This document shows positions 28,061 to 39,758 of a DNA stretch of 64,000 nucleotides, piece after piece; position 1 is the first letter of the stretch, and every line of letters starts with the position of its first letter. This DNA is from Streptomyces antarcticus (GTDB lineage Bacteria > Actinomycetota > Actinomycetes > Streptomycetales > Streptomycetaceae): positions 1 to 64,000 of the forward strand of contig NZ_JAPNLM010000011.1 in the NCBI RefSeq assembly GCF_026627255.1, in the 5' to 3' direction. Position numbers and translations under genes: made by a program. The notes beneath the pieces are model-generated. The model ran no database searches. It was given only the letters and a program-made list of their open reading frames with translations, and was not told the DNA's origin.

Positions 28061-28103
28061 CGAGGTCGTAGGAGGCGTTGAACCGGTCGCTCGCCGTGTC
28101 CCC

Positions 28104-28277
28104 TCAGGAGTCGCAGGTCATCGGGGACAGTCCGACGAAGGAGAACGCGACGGCCGGCAACGTCAATAAGGCGGAGACGAGCGGCGCGACGAACGCGCCG
28201 GGGCTGCGGGCGGGGTCCGGGATCATGGATCCAGTGCACTCCGAGGGAAGAGCTGGAACATGAGTGCGCGTACGCAT
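28104..28277 (-). pseudogene. Small membrane protein cut by a stop codon
   Basis: A perfect ribosome site (AAGGAGGTCAC directly before ATG at 28277) starts a 57-residue protein with a hydrophobic segment (GAFVAPLVSALLTLPAVAFS) and ending MTCDS. In-frame sequence beyond the TGA (GDTASDRFNASYDLAFPV) still looks like protein, so a longer membrane protein has probably acquired a stop and then lost its 3' part at the junction near 28060. Family unknown. Confidence 0.5.
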
Positions 28278-28353
28278 GTGACCTCCTTGCTGACCTGCGA
28301 AACTCTTAGGCCCACGTACGTATTTAATGCGACAGCGCCGAAGAGGGGTGGAC

Positions 28354-28572
28354 ATGTGGGACGGCGATCTCGAGGTCTCAGAGGACGGCCTCACCAAGAT
28401 CGCTGACGATCTGGACCAGATGCAGGGTCATCTGGAGCGGCAGATCCGGGACATGGACCGGGTGGTCGACAGCATCGCGGCGGGCTGGCAGGGGCCCACG
28501 GCCACGGCGTACCGCGCCCTGCACCGGGCCGCGGCCGAGGACGCCGTGCGGATCCGGCATTCCACCCGATGA
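28354..28572 (+). pseudogene. WXG100 (ESAT-6-like) protein, truncated
   Basis: ATG 28354 with AAGAGGGG upstream. MWDGDLEVSEDGLTKIADDL, then a helix and the turn AAGWQGPTATAY with the WxG motif, then a second helix RALHRAAAEDAVRIR that breaks off into HSTR and stop. About 72 residues against the usual 95-105. WXG100 proteins are secreted by type VII systems as helical-hairpin dimers; no secretion genes are nearby. Confidence 0.65.
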
Positions 28573-28686
28573 CAGCGTCCAGCGGTCTACCACGGTGCCG
28601 TCGGGCAGGGTGCCGAAGGGCTCCGAGCGGGGGGTGGCGCGGGGAGCGTCGTCCGCCACGGGCGCCGGTTGCATGCGGGGAGTCAC
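28573..28686 (-). pseudogene. Aldose 1-epimerase, N-terminal fragment
   Basis: From GTG at 28686 the minus strand reads MQPAPVADDAPRATPRSEPF, then GTLPDGTVVDRWTL, the usual start of GalM-type aldose 1-epimerases, and ends where the WXG100 fragment ends. Mutarotases commonly accompany arabinose genes, so this may be the remains of a gene of the adjacent arabinose locus. Confidence 0.5.
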
Positions 28687-28833
28687 TGTGTCTTCTCCTA
28701 CCGAAGGCATGACGAGGAGGCCCGCGGGCCGCGGGGGCGTCTTCGTCGACGGCGGCGACACTCGCGGTTGGGGTTGGCCCGAATGCCACTATCCGGCCCC
28801 GGCCCGCTCCTCGGGCGAGGAGCAGGCCGGCCA

Positions 28834-28899
28834 TCGGGAGGCGGGCACTCGGGAGGCAGGCGGTCAGGAGGCAGGCGCTCGGGAGGCAGGCTCTCGGGA
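28834..28899. repeat. 15-bp tandem repeat, four copies plus part
   Basis: Units starting at 28834, 28849, 28864, 28879 and a partial at 28894 follow TCGGGAGGCAGGCNN. They lie downstream of the leftward permease gene ending at 28935. No function is evident; 28687-28934 holds no gene. Confidence 0.7.
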
Positions 28900-28934
28900 T
28901 CGGCGCGCCTCTCGGACGGGGAGCGGTTGGCGGC

Positions 28935-29912
28935 TCATGGCCGTCGTCGTACGACGAGTCGCTGGAGCGCGATGAAGGCGAGCAGGAGCACACCGATGAC
29001 GATCTTGGTCCACCACGAGCTGAGCGTGCCCTCGAAGGAGATGAGCGTCTGCACCGTGCCGAGGACGAGTACTCCGGCGACCGAGCCGGCAACGTAGCCG
29101 GATCCCCCTGCGAGGAGGGTTCCGCCGATCACGACGGCAGCGATGACGTCCAGTTCCATGCCGACGCCGTGCAGGCCGTAGCCGGAGAGCATGTACAGGC
29201 TGAACAGCAAGCCGCCCAGCGCGGAGCAGAAGCCGCTGACCATGTAGACGCCCACCTTGGCCCTGGTCGTGGCCAGGCCCATCAGACGCGCCGAGGACTC
29301 GCTGCCGCCGATCGCGTAGACCGTTCGGCCGAAGCGGGTCAGGTGGAGGACGTACACGGCCGCCAGTACGACGGCCAGGGCGATGAGCACGCTGTAGGTG
29401 AGGGTGACGCCGCCGGGCAGCGCGATGGTTCCGGTCGCGAGGTCGCGGAAGGAGGGATCGTCGATCGACACCGACTCCACGCTGATGAGGAAGCACAGTC
29501 CGCGGGCCAGGAACATGCCGGCCAGCGTGACGATGAAGGGCTGGACGTCGAAGTGGTGGATGACCAGGCCCATGAGCAGGCCGAGGCCGGTGCCGGTGGC
29601 CAGCACCGCGAGGACTGCGAGCAAGGGCGGCCATCCGGCGTCCAGAGCGGCTGCCGCGATCATCGTCGACAGTGCGGCCACGGCGCCCACGGACAGATCG
29701 ATGCCCCCCGTGAGGATCACGAAGGTCATTCCGACCGCGAGGACGATCAGGAACGAGTTGTCGACGAAGAGGTTCGCGACGACCTGCCCGGATGCGAAGC
29801 CCTCGTAGCGGAACGAACCGACTCCGAAAGTGATCACGAAGACCACGAAGGTGGCCATCACGGGAAGGAACCGCTGGGGAAGACGTGTGGGCGAAAGAGC
29901 CAAGGTGCTCAT
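28935..29912 (-). CDS. yjfF: Sugar ABC permease, YjfF-like (furanose importer)
   Basis: 325 aa, BPD_transp_2 (RbsC) family, with 9-10 membrane segments. Diagnostic blocks are VGMTFVILTGGIDLSVGAVA, FIVTLAGMFLARGLCFL and YAIGGSESSARLMGLATTRA. ATG 29912 overlaps the stop of the upstream permease (ATGA). Two different RbsC-type permeases behind one double ATPase is the arrangement of the YtfQRT-YjfF galactofuranose/arabinofuranose importer. By position this is the YjfF counterpart. Confidence 0.8.
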   Translation of the reverse strand: MSTLALSPTRLPQRFLPVMATFVVFVITFGVGSFRYEGFASGQVVANLFVDNSFLIVLAVGMTFVILTGGIDLSVGAVAALSTMIAAAALDAGWPPLLAVLAVLATGTGLGLLMGLVIHHFDVQPFIVTLAGMFLARGLCFLISVESVSIDDPSFRDLATGTIALPGGVTLTYSVLIALAVVLAAVYVLHLTRFGRTVYAIGGSESSARLMGLATTRAKVGVYMVSGFCSALGGLLFSLYMLSGYGLHGVGMELDVIAAVVIGGTLLAGGSGYVAGSVAGVLVLGTVQTLISFEGTLSSWWTKIVIGVLLLAFIALQRLVVRRRP

Positions 29913-30912
29913 CCGGCGGCCACCTCCGGGGAACGGGACGTGGAACGGGGGGACTTGCGCCGCTTCTGAAGGAGTTGCGCTGTCCGAGGTGACTGGAGCA
30001 GGCATACGGCGATCACTACGAGCGCCTTGAACACCAGAGTGACGTTGGCCGGAACTCCGATGGTGTATACGGTGGTGGTCAGCGTCTGGATCACCAGCGC
30101 TCCGAGGAGAGTTCCCGCCAGGGAGTAGCGTCCCCCGGCCAGTGACGTTCCGCCAATGACCACCGCGAGGATCGCGTCCATCTCGATCCACAGGCCGGCG
30201 TTGTTCGCGTCGGCGGCGCTGACGTTGGAACTGATCATCAGGCCGGCCACGCCGGCGCACAGGGCGGCGAAGACGTACACCGTCCAGATGATGGTGCGGG
30301 AGTGCACGCCGGCGAGCCTGCTCGCCATGGGGTTCACGCCCACCGCCTCGATGAGCATGCCGAGGGCGGTGCGGCGGGTCAGCAGCGCGACTGCGACCAG
30401 AACGGCGAGGCTGATCAGAATGGCGATGGGCAGGATCAGGAAGCCGGCGCCGATCTCGCGGTACAGCGAGCTCTTGACGGTGATGATCTGGCCCTCGGTC
30501 AGGAGCATGGCGCCGCCGCGGCCGGCCGTCATCAGCACCAGGGTCGCGATGATCGGCTGGATGCCGAGGACGGAGACGAGGAATCCGTTCCACAGGCCGA
30601 GGAGGACGCACACGCTCAGGGCCAGCAGGACCGCGGTGACGGCGCTGCCGCCGCCCGCGATGTAGGTGCACGCGATGGAGCCTGCGATCGCGGCCACGGC
30701 TCCCACCGACAGGTCGATGCCGCGGGTGGCGACGACCAGGGTCATGCCGACGGCGATGAGTACCGTCGGTGCTCCGTTGCGGAGGATGTCGACGGTGCTG
30801 CCGAAGAGGTGCCCGTCCTGGATGCGCAGTTCCAGGAACGAGGGGGTGACGGCGACGTTCAGTACGAGGAGGGCGGCCAGCGCGACCAGGGGCCAGAGCA
30901 GGCGTGAGCGCA

Positions 30913-30916
<4 letters not shown>
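29909..30916 (-). CDS. ytfT: Sugar ABC permease, YtfT-like (furanose importer)
   Basis: 335 aa, RbsC family: VGMTLVVATRGIDLSVGAVA, IIATLVLMTAGRGGAMLLTE, VNPMASRLAGVHSRTI. YtfT proteins carry the variant ATRGIDLS where ribose permeases have LTGGIDLS, as here. It overlaps the ATPase stop by 4 bp and the next permease start by 4 bp, so all three are translationally coupled. It forms the channel with the 28935 product for a pentose/hexose furanose. Confidence 0.82.
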
Positions 30917-32460
<1,544 letters not shown>

Positions 32461-32489
32461 GACCAGTGCTTTCGTCGGTGGAGGTACAA

Positions 32490-32529
32490 CCCCCGCCCCG
32501 GAGGGGTCGCAAGACGGACGGGGCGGGGG
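32490..32529. promoter_or_regulatory. Attenuating hairpin inside the importer operon
   Basis: CCCCCGCCCC (32490-32499) pairs perfectly with GGGGCGGGGG (32520-32529) between the binding-protein gene and the ATPase gene. Such hairpins lower expression of the membrane components relative to the binding protein, or stabilise its mRNA 3' end. Confidence 0.6.
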
Positions 32530-32551
32530 GTGCGGCTCGCGTCAGTACGGA

Positions 32552-33526
32552 TCAGTACTGACGCGTGGGCAGGGCGGCCTTCGCCTGCTCGGGCGTGAAG
32601 GTGGTCTCCTCGGTGACGACGCGCTTCGGCACCTCTTCGCCCGCGATGACCTTCTTCGCCAAGTCCATCAGCTGGTCGCCGAGCAGCGGGTTGCACTCGA
32701 CGATGTAGTTGATCTCGCCCACGGCGAGGGCCTCCATGCCGGCCTTGACCGCGTCGACGGTGATGATCTTGATGTCCTTGCCGGGCGTCTTACCGGCGGC
32801 CTTGATCGCTTCTATGGCGCCGAGTCCCATGTCGTCGTTGTGTGCGTAGACGACATCGACGTCGGCCGTGGAGCGGAGCAAGGCCTCCATGACCTGCTTG
32901 CCGCCCGCGCGCGTGAAGTCTCCGCTCTGGGTGGCCACGATCTTGATGTCCTGCCGGGCGGCCACCGCCTTCTCGAACCCCTTCTTCCTGTCGATGGCGG
33001 GCGCCGCGCCGGTCGTGCCCTGCAGTTCGACGACGTTGACCGGGCCCTGGCTGTTCTCCGTGAGCCACTTGCCGGCCTTCTCGCCCTCCAGGACGAAGTC
33101 GGATCCGAGGAAGGTCTCGTAGAGCGAGTCGTCCTTGGAGTCGACGGCGCGGTCGGTCAGGATCACGGGGATCTTGGCGCGCTTGGCTTCCAGGAGGACC
33201 GCGTCCCAGCCGGTCTCCACCACGGGGCTGAAGGCGATGACGTCGACCTTCTGCTGGATGTACGAGCGGATGGCCTTGATCTGGTTCTCCTGCTTCTGCT
33301 GAGCATCGGAGAACTTCAGCTCTACGCCCGCGGTCGCCGCCGACCGCTGGACGGACGTGGTGTTGGCGGTCCGCCAGCCACTCTCGGCGCCCACCTGCGC
33401 GAAGCCCATCGTGATCTTGTCCGTCTTGCCTCCGGCGTCTCCCGACGCTCCCGAATCCGCCGAACCACACGCGGTCAAGGTGGCCAGCAGGAGCGCGGTG
33501 GCGGTCGTGGTGATCTTCTTGAGCAC
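32552..33526 (-). CDS. ytfQ: Furanose-binding lipoprotein, YtfQ-like
   Basis: 324 aa from GTG at 33526 (GGAGGAG RBS). Lipobox LLATLTACGSAD. The mature protein matches the pattern I know for E. coli YtfQ, the galactofuranose-binding protein: GFAQVGAESGWRTANTTSV, QQKQENQIKAIRSYI, PVVETGWDAVL, NVVELQGTTGAAPAIDRKKG, SQSGDFTRAGGKQVME, YAHNDDMGLGAIEAIK. YtfQ also binds arabinofuranose, which fits the arabinose genes next door. First gene of the importer operon, with two LacI-type operators upstream. Confidence 0.83.
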   Translation of the reverse strand: MLKKITTTATALLLATLTACGSADSGASGDAGGKTDKITMGFAQVGAESGWRTANTTSVQRSAATAGVELKFSDAQQKQENQIKAIRSYIQQKVDVIAFSPVVETGWDAVLLEAKRAKIPVILTDRAVDSKDDSLYETFLGSDFVLEGEKAGKWLTENSQGPVNVVELQGTTGAAPAIDRKKGFEKAVAARQDIKIVATQSGDFTRAGGKQVMEALLRSTADVDVVYAHNDDMGLGAIEAIKAAGKTPGKDIKIITVDAVKAGMEALAVGEINYIVECNPLLGDQLMDLAKKVIAGEEVPKRVVTEETTFTPEQAKAALPTRQY

Positions 33527-33600
33527 TGGTACTCCTCCGGTGGTCAACTGCGCCCGCTCGGTGCGGCGAGGTCGCGTGACAGGTCCTACTGGGCGTTCAG

Positions 33601-33615
33601 AGTGAGCGCTAACAA
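33601..33615. promoter_or_regulatory. Arabinose-locus operator, site 1
   Basis: AGTGAGCGCTAACAA, the reverse complement of TTGTTAGCGCTCACT, 75 bases before the YtfQ-like start. The core is identical to the site before araB. Confidence 0.8.
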
Positions 33616-33678
33616 CATGCCCGTCAACCCTTGGAACACAGTGATTTAGTACCGTTGTGGCGCCAGAGGAAGTGAGCT

Positions 33679-33694
33679 ATGTTAGCGCTAATAT
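33679..33694. promoter_or_regulatory. Arabinose-locus operator, site 2
   Basis: ATGTTAGCGCTAATAT carries the same GTTAGCGCTAA core as site 1, centred about 79 bases from it and roughly mid-way in the divergent region between the importer and the LacI gene. It could serve autoregulation or looping. Confidence 0.65.
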
Positions 33695-33854
33695 CAACCC
33701 CGCCCACCAGGATTGACCCGCCCGATTCCCGGGCTGCACACCTGCCACCCGGGGTCACCTCGTCCGTTCGCCGCGTAGCCTGGATATCGTCTACCGACCC
33801 AGCCTGGTGATCACCGGCAGGTGACGAGACAGGCCGCCATACGAAGTCAAGGAG

Positions 33855-34892
<1,038 letters not shown>

Positions 34893-34988
34893 GGTCCCGG
34901 ACGGGACCCCCGGCTGGATGTGGATCCGAAATTGTTCACGCTCGCACTGGCTTAACCAGGAACAGAGTTAGGTCAAGCATAATCTGGA

Positions 34989-35003
34989 TTGTTAGCGCTC
35001 ACT
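34989..35003. promoter_or_regulatory. Arabinose-locus operator, site 3 (araB)
   Basis: TTGTTAGCGCTCACT lies about 42 bases before the araB start, identical to site 1 in opposite orientation. Confidence 0.8.
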
Positions 35004-35044
35004 TAGACGGTCACCGGAGCGCTGATCTCAAGAGGTGGAGCCCA

Positions 35045-36721
35045 ATGCAAGACGAATCAGAGGCGCTCGTCGTCGGCGTGGACTTCGGCACCCTCTCCGG
35101 CCGCGCCATCGTGGTGCGCGTGCGTGACGGTGCGGAGTTGGGGACGGGAACGCACGCCTACGAGCACGGCGTACTCGACCGGGTACTGCCGACGACCGGC
35201 GCTCCCCTCCCGCCGGACTGGGCTCTGCAGGTACCCCAGGACTACATCGACGCACTGCGCACCGCGGTACCGGCGGCGATCGCGGACGCGGGCGTGGATC
35301 CGGCACGTGTGATCGGGATCGGCACGGACTTCACCGCCTGCACCATGGTGCCGACGACGGACGAAGGCACCCCTCTCTGCGCGCTTCCCGCGTTCGCCGA
35401 TGCCCCTCACGCCTACGCGAAGCTCTGGCGACACCACGCGGCCCAGCCACAGGCTGACCGGATCAACGAGTTGGCGCGCCGTCGCGGCGAGAAGTGGCTG
35501 CGGCGCTACGGAGGCCTGATCTCCTCGGAATGGGAGTTCGCGAAGGCCCTGCACATGCTGGAGGAAGCACCCGATGTGTACGCCGCCATGGACCGATGGG
35601 TCGAGGCGGCGGACTGGATCGTCTGGCAGCTCACCGGTCAGTACGTACGCAACGCCTGCAGCGCCGGCTACAAGGGCATCCACCAGCAGGGCGGCTACCC
35701 CGCGGAAGACTTCCTGGCGGAGCTCAACCCGGCGTTCGCCGACTTCGTGGCGACCAAGCTCGATCAGCCCATCGGCGCCCTGGGCGACAAGGCCGGCACC
35801 TTGAGCGCCGAGGCCGCGGCCTGGACCGGGCTTCCCGAGGGAATAGCCGTCTCGGTCGGCAACGTGGACGCCCACGTGACGGCGCCTGCGGCAGGCGCCG
35901 TCGAGCCGGGCCAGATGGTGGCCATCATGGGCACCTCGACCTGCCACGTGATGAGCAGTGACGAGCTGCGCGAGGTGCCCGGCATGTGCGGGGTGGTCGA
36001 CGGGGGCATCGTGCCGGGACTGTGGGGCTACGAGGCCGGCCAGAGCGGAGTCGGTGACATCTTCGCCTGGTACGTCGACAACCAGGTCCCGCCCGCCTAC
36101 CACGAACGCGCTCGTGAACGCGGTCTGTCCGTCCACGAGCTGCTGACCGATCTGGCTTCCGCCCAGGCTGTCGGCGAACACGGTCTGGTCGCACTGGACT
36201 GGCACAGCGGCAACCGGTCGGTCCTCGTCGACCACGAGCTGTCCGGCCTGGTCGTGGGCCAGACGTTGTCGACCCGCGCTGAAGACGTCTACCGCGCACT
36301 GCTGGAGGCCACCGCCTTCGGCACCCGCGTCATCGTGGACGCGTTCACCACAGCTGGTGTTCCCGTCACCGAACTGATCATCGCCGGCGGCCTGATGCGC
36401 AATCCGCTGCTGATGCAGATCTACGCGGACGTCCTGAACCTGCCGCTGTCCGTGATCGGTTCCCGGCAGGGCCCGGCGCTGGGATCGGCACTGCACGCGG
36501 CGGTCGCGGCCGGGGCGTACGAAGACATCCGTGCCGCGGCCGCGGCGATGGGCTCCGTCGATCGCGCCGTGTACCGACCGGACCCTCGCGGCGTGGAGGC
36601 GTACGACCTCCTGTTCGCCGAGTACTCGGCACTTCACGACCACTTCGGCCGAGGCGGCACGAACGTCATGCACCGTCTTCGCGCGATGCGCCGCATCGCC
36701 TCCGACAGAAAGGACAAGTAG
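35045..36721 (+). CDS. araB: Ribulokinase
   Basis: 558 aa, FGGY carbohydrate kinase. N-terminal phosphate-binding LVVGVDFGTLSGRAIVV, which is the ribulokinase form. The substrate-binding block GIGTDFTACTMVPT, the hinge VGNVDAHVTAPAAGAVEPGQ and the C-terminal signature ELIIAGGLMRNPLLMQIYAD follow. It phosphorylates L-ribulose to L-ribulose 5-phosphate, the second step of arabinose catabolism. First gene of araB-araD-araA; its stop abuts the araD ATG. AGAGGTGGAG is the RBS. Confidence 0.92.
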   Translation: MQDESEALVVGVDFGTLSGRAIVVRVRDGAELGTGTHAYEHGVLDRVLPTTGAPLPPDWALQVPQDYIDALRTAVPAAIADAGVDPARVIGIGTDFTACTMVPTTDEGTPLCALPAFADAPHAYAKLWRHHAAQPQADRINELARRRGEKWLRRYGGLISSEWEFAKALHMLEEAPDVYAAMDRWVEAADWIVWQLTGQYVRNACSAGYKGIHQQGGYPAEDFLAELNPAFADFVATKLDQPIGALGDKAGTLSAEAAAWTGLPEGIAVSVGNVDAHVTAPAAGAVEPGQMVAIMGTSTCHVMSSDELREVPGMCGVVDGGIVPGLWGYEAGQSGVGDIFAWYVDNQVPPAYHERARERGLSVHELLTDLASAQAVGEHGLVALDWHSGNRSVLVDHELSGLVVGQTLSTRAEDVYRALLEATAFGTRVIVDAFTTAGVPVTELIIAGGLMRNPLLMQIYADVLNLPLSVIGSRQGPALGSALHAAVAAGAYEDIRAAAAAMGSVDRAVYRPDPRGVEAYDLLFAEYSALHDHFGRGGTNVMHRLRAMRRIASDRKDK

Positions 36722-37387
36722 ATGGCGCTCAGCGAGACGGTCGCGCGGCTCCGGCGCACCGTGGCCGATCTGCACCGCGAACTCACGCGCTACGAACTGG
36801 TGATCTGGACCGCGGGCAACGTCTCCGCACGGGTTCCCGGAGAAGACCTCATGGTCATCAAGCCTTCGGGGGTCTCCTACGACGACCTGGGACCAGAGTC
36901 GATGGTGGTCACCGATCTCCACGGCGAACTCGTCGAGGGAGACCTCGCCCCGTCCTCCGACACCGCCGCCCACGCCTACGTGTACCGGCACATGCCCGAA
37001 GTGGGCGGAGTGGTGCACACCCACTCCCCCTACGCCACGGCGTGGGCCGCCAAGGGCGAACCCATTCCCTGTGTCCTCACCATGATCGCGGACGAGTTCG
37101 GCGGTGAGATACCCGTCGGCCCCTTCGCTCTCATAGGCGACGATTCCATCGGCCGGGGCATCGTCGAAACCTTGCGCACCAGCCGCTCGCCGGCCGTCCT
37201 CATGCGCAACCACGGCCCGTTCACCGTCGGCCGTGACGCCCGCTCGGCCGTGAAGGCCGCGGTGATGGTCGAGGACGTCGCCCGCACCGTCCACTTCGCC
37301 CACCAGCTCGGGACCCCGCCGTCCTCGATCGAGGCTTCCGCAGTGGACCGGCTCTACGAGCGCTACCAGAACGTCTACGGGCAGTGA
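36722..37387 (+). CDS. araD: L-ribulose-5-phosphate 4-epimerase
   Basis: 221 aa, class II aldolase fold. VIWTAGNVSARVPGEDLMVI and KPSGVSYDDLGPESMVV bind phosphate. Zinc ligands come from GVVHTHSPYATAWA and the C-terminal His in HFAHQLG. RNHGPFTVG is typical. It converts L-ribulose 5-phosphate to D-xylulose 5-phosphate, the entry to the pentose phosphate pathway. It starts directly after the araB stop. Confidence 0.92.
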   Translation: MALSETVARLRRTVADLHRELTRYELVIWTAGNVSARVPGEDLMVIKPSGVSYDDLGPESMVVTDLHGELVEGDLAPSSDTAAHAYVYRHMPEVGGVVHTHSPYATAWAAKGEPIPCVLTMIADEFGGEIPVGPFALIGDDSIGRGIVETLRTSRSPAVLMRNHGPFTVGRDARSAVKAAVMVEDVARTVHFAHQLGTPPSSIEASAVDRLYERYQNVYGQ

Positions 37388-37407
37388 GCCCACGAGGGGG
37401 GACATCC

Positions 37408-38913
37408 ATGACTTCCACGGCTTCCACTCCCACCACCAGGTCGCAGATCTGGTTCCTGACGGGAAGTCAACATCTCTACGGTCCACAGACACTGGCGCAG
37501 GTGGCGGACCAGTCCCACAAGATCCAGCAGATGCTCGCCGACTCAGGCCGTATCAGTGCGGACATCGTGCGCCAACCGGTACTGACGGACACCTCGGCCA
37601 TCCGTCAGACCCTGGAAGCGGCCAATACGGATCCCGCGTGCGTGGGGGTGATCGCCTGGATGCACACGTTCTCCCCCGCCAAGATGTGGATCACGGGTCT
37701 GGATTCGCTGCGCAAGCCCCTGCTGCACCTGCACACCCAACTCAACCGGGAACTCCCGTGGTCGTCCATCGACATGGACTTCATGAACCTCAATCAAGCA
37801 GCCCATGGGGACAGGGAGTTCGGCTACATACAGACCCGCATGGGCCTCGCCCGGAAAACAGTCGTAGGGCACGTGTCCGACCCCGCCGTGGTCCAGCGGA
37901 TCGATGACTGGGCCCGAGCGGCGATGGGCCACCACCGCATGCGCCACCTGCGGCTGGCCCGCTTCGGTGACAACATGCGCGAGGTCGCGGTGACCGAGGG
38001 CGACAAGGTCGAAGCCGAGCTGCGCTTCGGGGTCAGCGTCAACACCTACGGCGTCAACGACCTGGTCGAAGTCGTCGATGCCGTGTCGGACAAGGACGTG
38101 GACCAGCTCGTCGTCGAGTACGCCGACATCTATCACCTGACACCCGAACTGGCCCACGGAGGCGCCCGCCACGCATCCCTCCGCTACGCCGCCCGTATCG
38201 AAGCCGGCTTGCGCCAGTTCCTCGACGCCAACGGATTCGGGGCCTTCACCACCAACTTCCAGGACCTGGGCGGATTGCGCCAGCTGCCCGGACTGGCCGT
38301 CCAGCGCCTCATGGCGGACGGATACGGTTTCGGCGGCGAGGGGGACTGGAAGACCGCCGCCCTGCTCGCCGCGGTCAAGGCGATCAACCCCCGGTCGTCC
38401 TTCATGGAGGACTACACCTACCACTTCGGCCCCGGCGAGGCGAAGGTCCTCGGCGCGCACATGCTGGAGGTCTGCCCCTCCATAGCCGCAGACCGCCCCT
38501 CGTGCGAGATCCATCCCCTGTCCATCGGCGGCCGCGAGGACCCCGTACGGCTCGTCTTCGACGCCGCTGCGGGGCCGGCGACGGTCATCGGACTGGCGGA
38601 CCTCGGCGATCGGTTCCGCCTGGTGGCCAACGAGATCGATGTCGTGGTGCCCGACGAGCCGCTTCCGCATCTCCCTGTCGCACGGGCGGTCTGGCAGCCG
38701 CGACCGTCGCTTTCGGCCTCGGCGGAGTGCTGGCTGATCGCCGGAGGCCCTCATCACACGGTCCTCACGACGGCCGGAACGGGAGCTCTGCGCGACTTCG
38801 CACGCATGACCGGCACCGAACTCGTGACGATCGGCGATCGCACCAGCCCGGAAGACTTCGACGACCGCCTGCGCTGGAACCAGGCGTATTACCGGCTTGC
38901 TCGAGGGTTCTGA
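37408..38913 (+). CDS. araA: L-arabinose isomerase
   Basis: 501 aa from ATG at 37408 (GAGGGGGGAC RBS). N-terminal IWFLTGSQHLYGPQTLAQVA is diagnostic. GVIAWMHTFSPAKMWITGL, the metal/catalytic region GEGDWKTAALLAAVK and SSFMEDYTYHFGPGE (Glu and His ligands) are all present, with LEVCPSIA further on. It converts L-arabinose to L-ribulose with a divalent metal. Last gene of the operon, followed by a strong terminator. Confidence 0.94.
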   Translation: MTSTASTPTTRSQIWFLTGSQHLYGPQTLAQVADQSHKIQQMLADSGRISADIVRQPVLTDTSAIRQTLEAANTDPACVGVIAWMHTFSPAKMWITGLDSLRKPLLHLHTQLNRELPWSSIDMDFMNLNQAAHGDREFGYIQTRMGLARKTVVGHVSDPAVVQRIDDWARAAMGHHRMRHLRLARFGDNMREVAVTEGDKVEAELRFGVSVNTYGVNDLVEVVDAVSDKDVDQLVVEYADIYHLTPELAHGGARHASLRYAARIEAGLRQFLDANGFGAFTTNFQDLGGLRQLPGLAVQRLMADGYGFGGEGDWKTAALLAAVKAINPRSSFMEDYTYHFGPGEAKVLGAHMLEVCPSIAADRPSCEIHPLSIGGREDPVRLVFDAAAGPATVIGLADLGDRFRLVANEIDVVVPDEPLPHLPVARAVWQPRPSLSASAECWLIAGGPHHTVLTTAGTGALRDFARMTGTELVTIGDRTSPEDFDDRLRWNQAYYRLARGF

Positions 38914-38964
38914 TCAGGATTCACACAGTGCTGCGCTCATGCCGGATGGACGGCGCGGAAACGA

Positions 38965-38997
38965 CTGGGCGGCGGTCCCACAGGGACTGCCGCCCAG
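38965..38997. terminator. Terminator of araBDA
   Basis: A 15-bp stem with one mismatch (38965-38979 with 38983-38997) and 3-nt loop, 52 bases past the araA stop. The foreign transketolase fragment begins right at its right edge. Confidence 0.85.
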
Positions 38998-39758
38998 CGT
39001 GCTGTCGACACCGCCCGGATCCTGGCCGCTGACGCGGTCCAGAAGGTCGGGAACGGACACCCCGGTACGGCGATGAGCCTGGCCCCCGCCGCGTACACCC
39101 TCTTCCAGAAGGTGATGCGGCACGACCCGTCGGACCCCGAGTGGGTCGGCCGCGACCGCTTCGTGCTCTCCGCGGGGCACTCGTCCCTCACCCTGTACAC
39201 CCAGCTGTACCTCGGCGGGTTCGGGCTGGAGCTGGAGGACCTCGAGGCGTTCCGCACCTGGGGCTCCAAGACCCCCGGCCACCCGGAGTACGGGCACACC
39301 AAGGGCGTCGAGACCACCACCGGCCCGCTGGGCCAGGGCATCGCCAACGCGGTGGGCATGGCCATGGCCGCCCGCTACGAGCGCGGCCTGTTCGACCCGC
39401 AAGCCCCGCAGGGCTCCTCCCCGTTCGACCACATGATCTACGCGGTCGCGGGCGACGGCTGCCTCCAGGAGGGCCTCTCCCACGAGGCGTCCGCGCTGGC
39501 CGGCCACCAGAAGCTCGGCAACCTGGTGCTGCTGTGGGACGACAACCACATCTCCATCGAGGGCGACACCGAGACGGCCGTCTCCGAGGACACCCTCAAG
39601 CGTTACGAGGCGTACGGCTGGCACGTGCAGCGCGTCGAGCAGCAGGAGAACGGCGACCTCGACCCGAAGGCACTGTTCGCCGCGCTCCAGGCAGCCAAGG
39701 CCGAGACCGGCCGCCCGTCCTTCATCGCCGCCCGCTCGATCATCGCCTGGCCCGCCAG
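38998..39758 (+). pseudogene. Transketolase, internal N-terminal fragment
   Basis: Reads RAVDTARILAADAVQKVGNG, HPGTAMSLAPAAYTLFQ, RFVLSAGHSSLTLYTQLY, GPLGQGIANAVGMAMA, AVAGDGCLQEGLSHEA (thiamine diphosphate/metal motif GDG) and LLWDDNHISIEGDT. It stops resembling transketolase after ARSIIAWPA. There is no start codon, and the pyrimidine-binding and C-terminal domains are absent. About 253 of roughly 700 residues remain, so it cannot be active. AraD feeds transketolase substrate, but this piece is more likely a passive duplication or insertion scar. Confidence 0.8.

Noticed and set aside
28834..28899. CRISPR array
   Set aside because: Period is only 15 bp with no unique spacers; it is a simple tandem repeat.
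35057..37492. A minus-strand frame of about 811 codons
   Set aside because: Antisense of araB and araD, both unmistakable on the plus strand.
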